NCBI RefSeq assembly: GCF_002858765.1
Contig: NZ_PJRP01000004.1
Span: 292,636-356,635 of the forward strand
DNA: 64,000 nt
Direction of reading: 5' to 3'
Source of the DNA: Cupriavidus pauculus
GTDB lineage: Bacteria; Pseudomonadota; Gammaproteobacteria; Burkholderiales; Burkholderiaceae
Under the pieces are notes generated by a model that was not told the origin of the DNA, searched no databases, and saw only the letters and a program-made list of their open reading frames with translations. This document shows, one piece after another, positions 36,516-45,668 of this stretch. Position numbers and translations under genes: made by a program. Within the stretch, counting starts at the first letter, position 1. Every line of letters starts with the position of its first letter.

Positions 36516-37073
36516 ATGCACCCCGAAACATCGAACCACGACAGGGAAGCGCTGATCACCCAGTGCATTCCCTTCCTCGAAGACGTCAAGGACCTGACAA
36601 CTAGCGCCAACGTCGAACGCTGGCTCAACGAAAAGTACGGGCCTGACAGCGCATTTTACGAGACGCTGTCCTCCTTGGTGACGAAGGGCGTAGAGGACGG
36701 GTGGGCAGCGAACATCGAAATCGAGGGTCCGGGCTATCGCCGTAGCCGAATTGCGGAGCCATCCGAACGAACGCTTCATTTCAGCATCACCGCTGTGTAC
36801 ATGGATAGCACTGGCAATCGTCAGGGGCATGCCGATCACCGCTTCCGGGGCCAATACCACGGTCATCCGTATGGCGAGTTCAACATGGTCGTCCCGCTCA
36901 ATCCCGGCGCGGCGCTGAACGGGCCGAACGGATGGTGCACGGGCGGGTGGACGGCGCCTGCCCCGGGCAGTCATCACTATCCGGAAGCAAAGGGTGGCGC
37001 CGTTATCGCGCTGTTCTTCCTGCCTTCGGGGCGCATCTCGTATCACAAATCCCCGCAGGAGCCACAGTCATGA
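36516..37073 (+). CDS. pnbB: 4-hydroxylaminobenzoate lyase (DUF4863)
   Basis: 185 residues from ATG 36516, preceded by CAGGA; in-frame ATGs at 36423 and 36483 are less likely. Matches the DUF4863/PnbB family, with a cupin-like beta core rich in His and Gly: HADHRFRGQYHGHPYGEFNM, GWCTGGWTAPAPGSHHYPEA, GGAVIALFFLPSGRISYH. PnbB converts 4-hydroxylaminobenzoate, formed from 4-nitrobenzoate, into protocatechuate with release of ammonium. It overlaps the nitroreductase gene by 4 bp (ATGA), so the two are translationally coupled. Confidence 0.85.
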   Translation: MHPETSNHDREALITQCIPFLEDVKDLTTSANVERWLNEKYGPDSAFYETLSSLVTKGVEDGWAANIEIEGPGYRRSRIAEPSERTLHFSITAVYMDSTGNRQGHADHRFRGQYHGHPYGEFNMVVPLNPGAALNGPNGWCTGGWTAPAPGSHHYPEAKGGAVIALFFLPSGRISYHKSPQEPQS

Positions 37074-37792
37074 CGCCCACGTCCAACGAATGGTCGCAAG
37101 ACGCCATCGCGCAATGCGTCGCGTCGGTCGTCAGTTCACGCCGGTCGGTACGGGCCTTCACACCTGAGTCATTGGGACGACACACCGTGGAAGCGATCCT
37201 GGCGGACGCCGCCAGTGCGCCAAGCGGGGCGAACATTCAGCCCTGGCGAGTCTACGTCGTTACCGGCCACGTCAAGGACGAACTGACCCGCACGCTCGTC
37301 GCGGCCTATCGCGACGGGATCGCCCCGGCGCCAGCGCACTTTCCGGAGCCGTTGCCCTCCACGTTTCGCACGAGGTTGATGGACTTTGGGGCGCGTTACT
37401 ACGCGTCGCTCGGGATCGACCGTAACGACACCCCGGCACGTATGCGGCAGACCGAGCAGAACTTCTCGTTCTTTGGCGCTCCGGTGGGTCTGATCCTCAG
37501 CATCGACCGAAGGTTGATGCCACATAGCTGGATCGATCTTGGCCTGTTCGCGCAGAACCTGATGATTGCCGCGAAAGCACGGGGTATCGACACCTGCCCT
37601 CAGGTTGCCTTCGCGCCCTTTCACGAACAGATCGCGTCGCACCTGCATATGCCCGCCGATGAAGTGACGGCGTTCGGTATCGCCATGGGTTACGCGGATC
37701 CGCAAGCCAAGGTGAACCAGTTGGAGATGCCACGCGAACGCGTGCAGAGCTTCGCCCGCCTGATGGGGTTTCCAACCGCGCCTTCGGCGTGA
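37070..37792 (+). CDS. pnbA: FMN nitroreductase, probable 4-nitrobenzoate reductase
   Basis: 240 residues. The start is fixed by the ATGA overlap with the lyase stop. Nitroreductase fold with FMN phosphate-binding SSRRSVRAFTPE, DAASAPSGANIQPWRVYVV, and the C-terminal IAMGYADPQAKVNQ. Acts as a dimer in the cytoplasm with NAD(P)H. Together with the adjacent lyase it forms the two-step 4-nitrobenzoate to 4-hydroxylaminobenzoate to protocatechuate route. Protocatechuate ring cleavage genes are not in the window. Confidence 0.88.
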   Translation: MTPTSNEWSQDAIAQCVASVVSSRRSVRAFTPESLGRHTVEAILADAASAPSGANIQPWRVYVVTGHVKDELTRTLVAAYRDGIAPAPAHFPEPLPSTFRTRLMDFGARYYASLGIDRNDTPARMRQTEQNFSFFGAPVGLILSIDRRLMPHSWIDLGLFAQNLMIAAKARGIDTCPQVAFAPFHEQIASHLHMPADEVTAFGIAMGYADPQAKVNQLEMPRERVQSFARLMGFPTAPSA

Positions 37793-37915
37793 CCACCTAC
37801 CCCAACCTGCTGCGGGGCCGACACGCCACGCGCTTATCTGCCCCTTATTTCGCCCTTACTTCCCCCAACTCCCCGCTCCCTACCGCACCACCTAAAGGTA
37901 AAGCTAGAGGTAAAG

Positions 37916-38938
37916 ATGTTCCCACGCTTGCATTTCCAGACGCCCGGGCGCAATACCAGGCTGATTCTCCAACTGTCCATGGTATGGATCAATGTCACCG
38001 CTGGTGCACTGCCATCCTTTGCTGCGTCGACTTCCATTGCCGTAGAACCGCCTGCGGCCGACCGTCGCATCTCGGCGGATGACTATTTTCATACCGGTGC
38101 GGGCGCAAGATATCTACGCCGCGCCGACGCCGACCTCGTAACCACCCCTCTACGTGACAATCTCGTCGTGCTGATGGGTTCAGGCGGAAACATTACCGTG
38201 CTATCGAGTACGGAGGGAAAATTCCTGGTCGACGCAGGCATCAGCAAATCGAAGGAAAAGCTACGGGCGGCGCTCGACGGCATGGGACCGGGGCCGCTCC
38301 GATACGTAGTCAACACCCATTGGCATTGGGACCACACGGATGGAAACGCCTGGATGCACGAGGCGGGCGCCACGCTCATTGCGCAAACGCATACGTTCAG
38401 GCATTTGACCGAGACGACCCATGTGAATGCATGGAACTGGACGTTCGCGCCGGTGCCCCCCGCGGCACGCCCTGGTCTTCTGATCGATGACCGACAGACA
38501 TTCCAATTCGGGGGCACCACCATTGATGTCGAGAACTTCGGTCATGGCCATACCGATGGCGATCTGTGGGTCTACTTCCGGGACGCAGACGTACTAGTGC
38601 TCGGCGACACCTTCTGGAATGGTTTTTACCCCTACATCGACAACGAAGACGGCGGCAGCATCGATGGAGCGATTAAATGGGCGAACCTGGCGGTAGCGCG
38701 GACGACGGACCACACGATTGTTGTCCCCGGCCATGGTGCGGTGGGTACACGCACCCAACTGATTGCGTTTCGCGACATGCTGGTGAGCGTTCGAAACGCC
38801 GTGGCTGCCTTGAAGCATGAAGGAAAATCACTGGACGAGGTCATTGCCGCCAAGCCGACCGCCTCCTTTGACCACGTATGGGGAAATTTTGTGTTCAACG
38901 GCGATCAGTTTACGAAGATGGTCTATGTCGGTCTGTAG
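37916..38938 (+). CDS. Exported MBL-fold hydrolase
   Basis: 340 residues from ATG 37916, behind AGAGGTAAAG. N-terminal export signal (about 1-37), then a metallo-beta-lactamase fold with the two-zinc motif NTHWHWDHTDGN (HxHxDH), NFGHGHTDGDLWVYF, LVLGDTFWNGFYPY and VPGHGAVG, all metal ligands present. Resembles periplasmic MBL hydrolases of unknown substrate, and distantly the B3 lactamases. It follows the pnb genes by 123 bp on the same strand but may be separate. Confidence 0.88.
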   Translation: MFPRLHFQTPGRNTRLILQLSMVWINVTAGALPSFAASTSIAVEPPAADRRISADDYFHTGAGARYLRRADADLVTTPLRDNLVVLMGSGGNITVLSSTEGKFLVDAGISKSKEKLRAALDGMGPGPLRYVVNTHWHWDHTDGNAWMHEAGATLIAQTHTFRHLTETTHVNAWNWTFAPVPPAARPGLLIDDRQTFQFGGTTIDVENFGHGHTDGDLWVYFRDADVLVLGDTFWNGFYPYIDNEDGGSIDGAIKWANLAVARTTDHTIVVPGHGAVGTRTQLIAFRDMLVSVRNAVAALKHEGKSLDEVIAAKPTASFDHVWGNFVFNGDQFTKMVYVGL

Positions 38939-39305
38939 GTCGATCGGGGCGACGCCGCGATGCCGATGCAACTTTGGACTACGCATTCTTGCTTGCCCGC
39001 TTTCCCTCGCGGGCATTCTCCGGGGCCGCACCTGTTTGCAACGCGACACGGTCAATATGAAGTGGTGGGAGCTTCCTGGCGGCTAATTGCATTTTATCGC
39101 CTCGCGCAGCCGTTATGGACCGTATATACGTTGGCGACTGGCGCTCGGCGCTGGCGGGCACTCCTCCCGCCTTGCGCCCTCCGGATCGGTAACAGTGGCA
39201 AACCCACGGATGCGCCTAACCATCGTGTCAGACAACGTCTGGTGCCGGATCAAATCGCGCCCCGCTAAGCTGTCCGCAAAGCAAGACGAGAGGCCGGGAG
39301 TTGGT

Positions 39306-40598
39306 ATGTCACTCATCCGCATCAGGCGCAGCACCGCCTGGGTCGCCGTCATCGTGTTCCTCATGACGGGTGTTGGTGCGGTCGTTGCCTATAACTTCGT
39401 TGGCAGCGAGAAGCGTATCGAGCACCGGCTCACCCGCGAGTATTCCCTTGATGACCCGCGCTTTGCTCGCGAACTGGGCGTCCTCCTTGGCCCGCCCATT
39501 CTCGAAGGAAATCGCTATCGCGTCTTGCTCAATGGCGACGAAATCTTCCCGTCTATGCTGGCTGCCATTCGCAGTGCAAAAAGCACCATTAACTTCGAGT
39601 CGTACATCTATTGGTCTGGCGCGATCGGCGAGGAATTTGCCCGCGCGCTGTCAGACCGGGCGGAGAATGGGGTGGCAGTGAAGGTCCTGCTGGACTGGGT
39701 AGGCAGCGCGAAAATCGACCCAGCCATCCTGGACCAGATGAAGCGCGCCGGCGTTCTGGTCGAGCGATACCACCCGATTCGCTGGTATACGATCGGCAAG
39801 CTCAACAATCGCACCCATCGCAAGCTCCTCATCGTAGACGGGATGGTGGGTTTTACCGGCGGGGTCGGTATTGCCCCGGAGTGGACCGGGCATGCCCAGG
39901 ATCCGCAGCACTGGCGCGACACGCATTTTCGAATCGAAGGACCGGTCGTCGGGCAAATGCAGTCCGTCTTTCTAGACAACTGGATCAAGGTGACCGGAGA
40001 CGTGCCGCATGGGGAACGGTATTTCCCTGCCCTGGCCCCGGTCGGTGAGGGGCGCGCCCAGATGTTCAGTAGTTCGCCCACTGGCGGCAGTGAAAGTATG
40101 GCGCTCATGTATCTGCTCGCCATCACCGCGGCAAGCCACACCATCGACCTGTCGGCGGCGTATTTCGTGCCAGATGACCTGACCCGCAAGGCCTTGCTCG
40201 CCGCTCTTGAACGCGGCGTGCGCCTGAGAATCATCGTTCCCGGCACGCACATCGACTCCGAAACGTCTCGTTCGGCGTCTCGCAGTACGTGGGGCCCGCT
40301 ATTGGCAGCTGGCGCGATCATCGCCGAGTACGGCCCCACCATGTATCACTGCAAGGTCCTCATCGTGGACGGATTGCTGGTGTCCGTAGGCTCGACAAAC
40401 TTCGACAATCGCTCGTTCCGCCTCAATGATGAAGCGACCCTCAACATTCTGGACCGAGCGTTTGCCGCCCAACAGACAAAGATCTTCGAAGACGACCTTG
40501 CCCGTTCACGTCAGGTCTCGTTCGCCGCCTGGAAGAACCGCCCGTGGCGCGAGAAGCTGTCGGACCGCCTGACCGCTTTGCTAAGTTCTCAGCTATGA
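39306..40598 (+). CDS. Cardiolipin synthase-like phospholipase D enzyme
   Basis: 430 residues from ATG 39306, which follows GGGAG. One N-terminal membrane helix (WVAVIVFLMTGVGAVVAYNF), then two PLD domains each with an HKD motif: HRKLLIVDGMVGFTGG and HCKVLIVDGLLVSVGSTNFD. Also FESYIYWSGAIGEEFA and SAAYFVPDD typical of bacterial Cls. Expected to make cardiolipin or related phospholipids at the inner membrane. Slightly shorter than ClsA (about 480), closer to ClsB. Confidence 0.93.
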   Translation: MSLIRIRRSTAWVAVIVFLMTGVGAVVAYNFVGSEKRIEHRLTREYSLDDPRFARELGVLLGPPILEGNRYRVLLNGDEIFPSMLAAIRSAKSTINFESYIYWSGAIGEEFARALSDRAENGVAVKVLLDWVGSAKIDPAILDQMKRAGVLVERYHPIRWYTIGKLNNRTHRKLLIVDGMVGFTGGVGIAPEWTGHAQDPQHWRDTHFRIEGPVVGQMQSVFLDNWIKVTGDVPHGERYFPALAPVGEGRAQMFSSSPTGGSESMALMYLLAITAASHTIDLSAAYFVPDDLTRKALLAALERGVRLRIIVPGTHIDSETSRSASRSTWGPLLAAGAIIAEYGPTMYHCKVLIVDGLLVSVGSTNFDNRSFRLNDEATLNILDRAFAAQQTKIFEDDLARSRQVSFAAWKNRPWREKLSDRLTALLSSQL

Positions 40599-40647
40599 CT
40601 TCGATCTTGGACAAAGATCAGAGATGTTACCGCCGCCCGGCCGCCCA

Positions 40648-40824
40648 TCAATGCATCTGCATGTCAGCCCTGTAGGCAAGCACGTCCCCCAAGGCTTCAC
40701 AGTCCACGAGATTGCCATAGTCGTCGGTCACGCACACGTCGCACTGGGCAAGGAATGGCGTACGGATGATGGTCAGGCCGAGCATGTGCAGCGGCTCGAC
40801 GAACGTCAAGGCATGGATCTTCAT
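40648..40824 (-). CDS. Possible small protein (58 residues)
   Basis: Minus-strand frame of 59 codons with strong GC3 bias encoding MKIHALTFVEPLHMLGLTII, RTPFLAQCDVCVTDDYGNLV, DCEALGDVLAYRADMQMH. It carries a C..C pair and a hydrophobic first half. No strong ribosome site. It lies antisense to a longer but less protein-like frame. Family unknown. Confidence 0.4.
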   Translation of the reverse strand: MKIHALTFVEPLHMLGLTIIRTPFLAQCDVCVTDDYGNLVDCEALGDVLAYRADMQMH

Positions 40825-41178
40825 GCGTCGCGGATGGAAGCCTGGCTGTCTTACGTTAAGGGCGTTAAGGGGCCGGTGGCTTGCTGGATCGGGCGTTTTT
40901 CAAGCATGGGCCGAAATGCACAGGCGTTCGGTGCGCTACCCCTCCAGAAGGACAGACCACGATGGCGCGTCGCATCCGTGCCGGGGGGGCATCCCTCCAG
41001 GGCACACATCGGCCAATGACCGGCCAATAAAACGCCAAAAATGGTCAATGAAACGGCCTATCCGACAAGGCGGGGCGAAGCCGTGCGCGCCGAGTGCGTT
41101 GGCGTACGCCAGCAGTTCTTTCGGGGCGCCGCAGGCGCGTCAAATGCAATGCATTCGGGTAGTGCCGCGCGGCGCCGT
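40825..41178. other. Intergenic, nothing recognised
   Basis: About 350 bp between the possible small gene and the 3' end of the LysR gene. No clear coding signal or terminator. Confidence 0.5.
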
Positions 41179-42069
41179 TCAGCCTGCACCCAGTACGCTG
41201 ACGAGTTGGTCAAACACCAGCCGGACGCGCGGCGCGACGGGGCCCCGTTGCGGGCGGTACACATAGAGGTCCCATGGGTGTGGCGCAAATTTCTCCAGAA
41301 CAGGTATGAGTCTGCCTGCGGCGATATGTTCATCCGCAAGAAAGCCGGCAATCTGGCCGAAGGCGAGTCCCCCTAATACGGCATCGCGCTCGGCCTCGGA
41401 ATCGTTGCTGGCAAAGGTCGGGAGCGACGGCGTGTACTGGCCTTGCACGAACCACCAGGGCCATGGGCGGCCGGTGGTCACGTCGTTCATGACAGTCGTC
41501 GGGAGCCCCTCCAGGTCCTGAATCTGTGTCGGCTCTCCAACCCGCGCGATCAGTGCCGGCGTACCGACGACATGGAACGCGTAGGTCGCCACTTTGCGGG
41601 CAATGAACCGACTGTCGCGAATGGCGCCGAATCGGACGCCGATATCGATCCGTTCGTCCACCACATCGGCGGGCGTATCGCTCAGGCCCAAGTCGATGCG
41701 TAGCCCTGGATGCGCAATCGCCAGATCGGCAAGCAACGGCAGAATCCCAAGCCGGCCGAGCGCCTTGGGCGCAGTCAGACGAACGATGCCCCGGAACTCT
41801 TCACTCGGCAGCCCTTTGCGCGGCACAAACAGTGCATCGATTTGCGAGAGGCGGTCGCGCGCGCGTTCGGCAAGTTCCTCGCCAAATGCCGTAATGCGCA
41901 CCTGGCGCGTGTTGCGATGGAACAGCAGGTCTGCCTGGATGCGTTCGAGCTCCTGCACCGCCCGCGTCACGGCCTGGGGCGAAATGCCCAGGCGAACCGC
42001 TGCGTCCTTGAAGCTGCCCGTGTCGGCGGCGGCGAGGAAAATGCGCAGCATTTCCAGTCGGTTGAGCAT
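41179..42069 (-). CDS. LysR-family regulator
   Basis: 296 residues. HTH MLNRLEMLRIFLAAADTGSF, KDAAVRLGISPQAVTRAVQE and effector domain of the CrgA/DsdC-like group (RGIVRLTAPKALGRLGILPL, ERIDIGVRFGAIRDSRFIAR). Divergent from an SDR gene with 113 bp between starts and a TGTTAA...TTAACA dyad; the usual arrangement of a LysR regulator and its target. Confidence 0.93.
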   Translation of the reverse strand: MLNRLEMLRIFLAAADTGSFKDAAVRLGISPQAVTRAVQELERIQADLLFHRNTRQVRITAFGEELAERARDRLSQIDALFVPRKGLPSEEFRGIVRLTAPKALGRLGILPLLADLAIAHPGLRIDLGLSDTPADVVDERIDIGVRFGAIRDSRFIARKVATYAFHVVGTPALIARVGEPTQIQDLEGLPTTVMNDVTTGRPWPWWFVQGQYTPSLPTFASNDSEAERDAVLGGLAFGQIAGFLADEHIAAGRLIPVLEKFAPHPWDLYVYRPQRGPVAPRVRLVFDQLVSVLGAG

Positions 42070-42093
42070 ACCAATACTTCCGATATTTGGAAT

Positions 42094-42108
42094 TGTTAAA
42101 TCTTAACA
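42094..42108. promoter_or_regulatory. Perfect dyad in LysR/SDR divergent promoter
   Basis: TGTTAA, ATC, TTAACA: a 15-bp palindrome located 25 bp from the LysR start and 75 bp from the SDR start, in an A+T-rich patch. Likely the LysR binding site. Confidence 0.55.
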
Positions 42109-42182
42109 TTTCCATTTTATGAAACTGATGGACCGCCCATACTTGCCCCATCGCATCAGTTTTCATCACAAAGGAGATGGTC

Positions 42183-42926
42183 ATGAGCGCAAATATCGAA
42201 GGCAAGGTTGTTGTGATCACCGGTGCCAGCAGCGGTCTGGGAGAAACCACCGCGCGCCACCTGGCTGCCCGTGGGGCCGCAGTCGTACTGGCAGCTCGCC
42301 GGGTCGAACGACTGAACACGATCGCCACCGAGATTCGTGCTGCCGGGGGCAAGGTCGAGGTGGTTCAGACCGATGTCACCCGCCAGGACGAGGTCCGCGC
42401 GCTGATCGACACCGCCGTGCGAACGTTCGGCAAAGTGGACGTCCTAGTGAACAACGCCGGCCTGATGTCCATCGCGCCCATGAGCGAGACCAAAGTCGAC
42501 GAGTGGGACCGGATGATCGACATCAACATCAAGGGCGTGTTGTACGGTATCGCCGCGGCGCTCCCGGTGTTCCAGCAACAGGGCAGCGGGCACTTCATCA
42601 ACATTGCCTCGGTGGCCGGCATCAAGGTCTTCAGCCCGGGCGGCACGGTCTATAGCGGCACGAAGTTCGCGGTGCGCGCGATCTCCGAGGGTCTGCGCCA
42701 CGAAGTCGGCGGCGCCATCCGGACGACGACCATTGAGCCGGGTGCAGTCGATTCCGAACTGAAGCTGGGCAGCAGTCATGAAGCCAGCGCGGCCTTCGTC
42801 AAGGACTTCTACAAGATCGCGATCCCGTCCGAGGCCGTCGCACGCGCCATTGCCTACGCCATCGAGCAGCCGGCTGACGTCGACATCAATGAAATCGTGC
42901 TCCGCCCGACGCAGCAGGAATTCTGA
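42183..42926 (+). CDS. Short-chain dehydrogenase/reductase
   Basis: 247 residues from ATG 42183, preceded by AAGGAGATGG. Rossmann motif VVVITGASSGLGETTA (TGxxxGxG), NNAG at about 88, Ser in INIASVAG, and the catalytic YxxxK in VYSGTKFAVRAISEGL. Arg residues after the second strand (LAARRVERL) suggest NADP preference. Similar to the YdfG/serine-type classical SDRs; substrate unknown. Controlled by the divergent LysR gene. Confidence 0.93.
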   Translation: MSANIEGKVVVITGASSGLGETTARHLAARGAAVVLAARRVERLNTIATEIRAAGGKVEVVQTDVTRQDEVRALIDTAVRTFGKVDVLVNNAGLMSIAPMSETKVDEWDRMIDINIKGVLYGIAAALPVFQQQGSGHFINIASVAGIKVFSPGGTVYSGTKFAVRAISEGLRHEVGGAIRTTTIEPGAVDSELKLGSSHEASAAFVKDFYKIAIPSEAVARAIAYAIEQPADVDINEIVLRPTQQEF

Positions 42927-42952
42927 TTCCCCGCAGGTCTGCACGATGGCTC

Positions 42953-42982
42953 GACGCGATCCGGTATCGTCCGGATCGCGTC
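42953..42982 (+). terminator. Hairpin after SDR gene
   Basis: GACGCGATCCGG (42953-42964) pairs perfectly with CCGGATCGCGTC (42971-42982), 26 bp after the SDR stop. The following GTTGTGCGTTT is only weakly T-rich. Confidence 0.6.
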
Positions 42983-43222
42983 GTTGTGCGTTTGGCCGAT
43001 GAGGGCAAAACGGCGGCAGGGCTCGCCTGGCATGACAGCCCCCTTCCACCTTCTCCACGGTTTCCACCTTCCCCCCCCGTTTCTGCCTTTTTCCCCTTGC
43101 CGCGTTTCCCTGCACAGCCACTCCGCCCGTCCCGATGTGGGGCGCTGAGCTGTCGAACGTGCGGCCGGCATGCCGGTCGCCTACAGTGGGGAGCAGGTGC
43201 GAACAAATAAGGAGCGAACAGT

Positions 43223-43954
43223 ATGGCGAGCCTGACCCTGTCCAGCGGATCGACGATCGACGAGATTGCAAGCCGGATCTATCGCATCGCCACCCCGGTT
43301 GCGCTCCCGGATGGGGGCGCATTCTCATTCAACCAATACCTCATCGATGACGACGAGCCGCTACTGTTCCATACCGGCTTGCGCCAGTTGTTTCCTGTCG
43401 TCAGCCAGGCCATCGCGCGGGTGATGCCGATCGATCGCCTTCGCTACATTGGTTTCTCCCATTTCGAGGCCGACGAATGCGGTGCACTCAACGCGCTGCT
43501 CGCCGTGGCGCCTCGCGCAGAGCCACTGTGCGGTCAGATCGCGGCCATGGTGTCGGTGAACGACTTTGCCGATCGCGCACCGCGGGCGCTGGCGGACGGC
43601 GAGACGGTTTCCCTCGGACAGCACAGCGTGCGCTGGTTCGACACCCCGCATCTTCCCCACGCGTGGGAATGTGGCTTCCTGATGGAGACGACATCGGCCA
43701 CCTTGCTTTGTGGCGACTTGTTCACGCAACCCGGCTCGCATCATCCCCCGCTCACCGAGCACGATATCCTCGGCCCCAGCGAGGCCTTTCGCCGCGAGAT
43801 GGACTACTTCTCGCACACCAAGCATGCCCGGGCGATGTTGGAGCGCCTTGCGGCGCTACAGCCCACCACGCTTGCCTGCATGCACGGCAGTGCGTGGCAG
43901 GGCGACGGTGCAGCATTGCTACGCGCGCTCGCAGACAACGTCGAGCGTGGCTAG
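43223..43954 (+). CDS. Flavodiiron-type (ODP) MBL-fold protein
   Basis: 243 residues. MBL fold of the oxygen-binding diiron type: SHFEADECGAL gives H80, E82 and D84 (HxExD, with E85 where flavodiiron proteins have His), then H143 in TPHLPHAWECG, D165 in LLCGDLF and H221 in CMHGSAW. No flavodoxin domain follows, so it is a stand-alone ODP-like domain. Related proteins reduce O2 or NO or act as redox sensors. Start at 43223 follows AAGGAG. Monocistronic. Confidence 0.85.
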   Translation: MASLTLSSGSTIDEIASRIYRIATPVALPDGGAFSFNQYLIDDDEPLLFHTGLRQLFPVVSQAIARVMPIDRLRYIGFSHFEADECGALNALLAVAPRAEPLCGQIAAMVSVNDFADRAPRALADGETVSLGQHSVRWFDTPHLPHAWECGFLMETTSATLLCGDLFTQPGSHHPPLTEHDILGPSEAFRREMDYFSHTKHARAMLERLAALQPTTLACMHGSAWQGDGAALLRALADNVERG

Positions 43955-44081
43955 GCACGTGACTGGCCCAAACTGCTGGGCGCCCGTGCGGCGCACCCAT
44001 TGCTTGGTGACGCCCTAGCATGACATTCCTGCAAGACCTACCATGGCAGGTATACGTCGCGACAAGGTCGGAGGCGATACC

Positions 44082-44417
44082 ATGCACACGCGATCTCTTT
44101 GCACGATAGCCTGCACTGGCGTCGTCCTCTGGTCCATCGGCGCCTTGGGCGGCGTTGCTAATGCCCAGTCCACCCAGTCCAGCCCGGGAGACGGGCCTCC
44201 CGCCGTTACCCATGCCGCATTGATCCAGGAATTGCAGGCACTCAAATCCGTCGGATTCGACGTCAATGACGAAAACTATCCCAATTCACTGCAGCAATCC
44301 TTGATCCAGCTGGCGGCGAAACAGCAAGCCGGCGCCGGCATGGTCGCTCCCGGTCTGTCGACCGCACCATCCCTGCCACCCCCACAATTCCGGCCATCCA
44401 CGCCCCCAGCACATTGA
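44082..44417 (+). CDS. Small secreted protein, DUF4148-like
   Basis: 111 residues from ATG 44082, which follows GGAGG. Signal peptide ending at VANAQ. The mature part (HAALIQELQALKSVGFD, YPNSLQQSLIQLAAKQQ) matches the pattern of DUF4148, short secreted proteins common in Burkholderiales (L...L..L...GY/F...YP..L..A..++A..). Proline-rich tail. Function unknown. Confidence 0.8.
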   Translation: MHTRSLCTIACTGVVLWSIGALGGVANAQSTQSSPGDGPPAVTHAALIQELQALKSVGFDVNDENYPNSLQQSLIQLAAKQQAGAGMVAPGLSTAPSLPPPQFRPSTPPAH

Positions 44418-44534
44418 CTGGCGGCGTCCCCCGCCCCTCCTCCCTACCCATCGACGATGGCGTCGTACCGCGCATGTGAGCCGGATCGCGAGTTGTTGCA
44501 TACTCTGCCCATCCGACCATATAGGGATCGCGCC

Positions 44535-45668
44535 ATGTCAAATGTAGGGCGGCTCGTCCGCAGCGCTACGCTCAACGGCTACATCGAGCTGGTGCAGTCG
44601 CTCGGCCGCGATCCCGCGGCCCTGCTGCGTGCGGCCGGCCTGTCGGCTCGGCTACTGAAAGATCCCGAAACCCTCATTCCGAGCAGTGCCCTGCGCGAAT
44701 TGCTCGAAGCCACCGTCCATGCGACCGGCATGGAGGATTTTGCGCTACAGATGGCCGCACGCCGGACGTTCTCCAATCTGGGGCCGATCAGCCTGGTGTT
44801 GAAAGAAGCGCCCTCGCCGCGCCAGGCACTCGACACACTATGCCGATATCTGAAGTTACTGAGCACGTCGCTCGTCACGCATGTCGAGGACGTCGGTCAG
44901 ACGGTGATCATTCGTGAGGATTTGCTGCCAAGTCCCGGCCATGCGACACGCCAGGCCATGGAATTGGCCGTCGGGATGATGTTTCGCATCCTGCGCGAAC
45001 TGATCGGACCACAGTGGCGCCCATTGCAAGTGTGCTTCACCCACCGACCGCCAGCCAGCCTGACCGCTCACCAGGCGTTCTTTGGCCGCCAGCCGATGTT
45101 CAATCAGCCGTTCAATGGCCTGGTGTGTGCCAGTGCCGATCTGCAGACGCCCCGCACGCCCGACCGATCGGGTGCCGCGCAACTCGCGCGCGACTATCTG
45201 GAAATGGCACTACGGAATCGCGGTGACGGCACGCGCGAATCCTGCCGGGAGCTGATCATGGCGCTGCTCCCGGGCGGGCGTTGCACAGCCCAGCAGGTCG
45301 CGCGCCATCTGCGCGTCGATCGTCGCACGCTGCATCGATATCTGAGTGCCGATGGACAGACGTTCTCGGACCTGCTCGATGAGGTGCGCGCAGAGTTGGT
45401 GATGCGCCACCTGGCGGAGAGCGACCAGCCGATTGGCGAAATCGCCAGCCTGCTGGGGTTCTCGAACCAGAGTAGTTTCAGCCATTGGTTCCGCGCCCAG
45501 TTTGGCTGCAGCGTGACCCAATGGCGCCGGCAGCAGCCAGTGGACGCGGGATCGCCCACTGCCGCGACCGGTCTTCGTCGCCGCCGCCCCATCCCCGACA
45601 CTGCCGCCACCCCCGGCACTGCCGCCAGCCCCAGCACTACCGCCACGCCCGCCGTCAGTCGGCCGTAA
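44535..45668 (+). CDS. AraC-family regulator
   Basis: 377 residues from ATG 44535. N-terminal Arabinose_bd-type domain (GYIELVQSLGRDPAALLRAA, GLSARLLKDPETLIPSSALR), C-terminal HTH_18 (CTAQQVARHLRVDRRTLHRY, IGEIASLLGFSNQSSFSHWF, FGCSVTQWRR), the OruR/ArgR-like family. The last ~45 residues are a Pro/Ala/Thr tail coded by GCCGCCA/C-rich near-repeats. Convergent with the four-gene operon at 45655-49670, overlapping its last gene by 14 bp; possibly its regulator. Confidence 0.92.
   Translation: MSNVGRLVRSATLNGYIELVQSLGRDPAALLRAAGLSARLLKDPETLIPSSALRELLEATVHATGMEDFALQMAARRTFSNLGPISLVLKEAPSPRQALDTLCRYLKLLSTSLVTHVEDVGQTVIIREDLLPSPGHATRQAMELAVGMMFRILRELIGPQWRPLQVCFTHRPPASLTAHQAFFGRQPMFNQPFNGLVCASADLQTPRTPDRSGAAQLARDYLEMALRNRGDGTRESCRELIMALLPGGRCTAQQVARHLRVDRRTLHRYLSADGQTFSDLLDEVRAELVMRHLAESDQPIGEIASLLGFSNQSSFSHWFRAQFGCSVTQWRRQQPVDAGSPTAATGLRRRRPIPDTAATPGTAASPSTTATPAVSRP

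Noticed and set aside
43016..43140. Pyrimidine-rich run before the flavodiiron-like gene as a regulatory element
   Set aside because: Compositional only; no repeat or stem could be defined.
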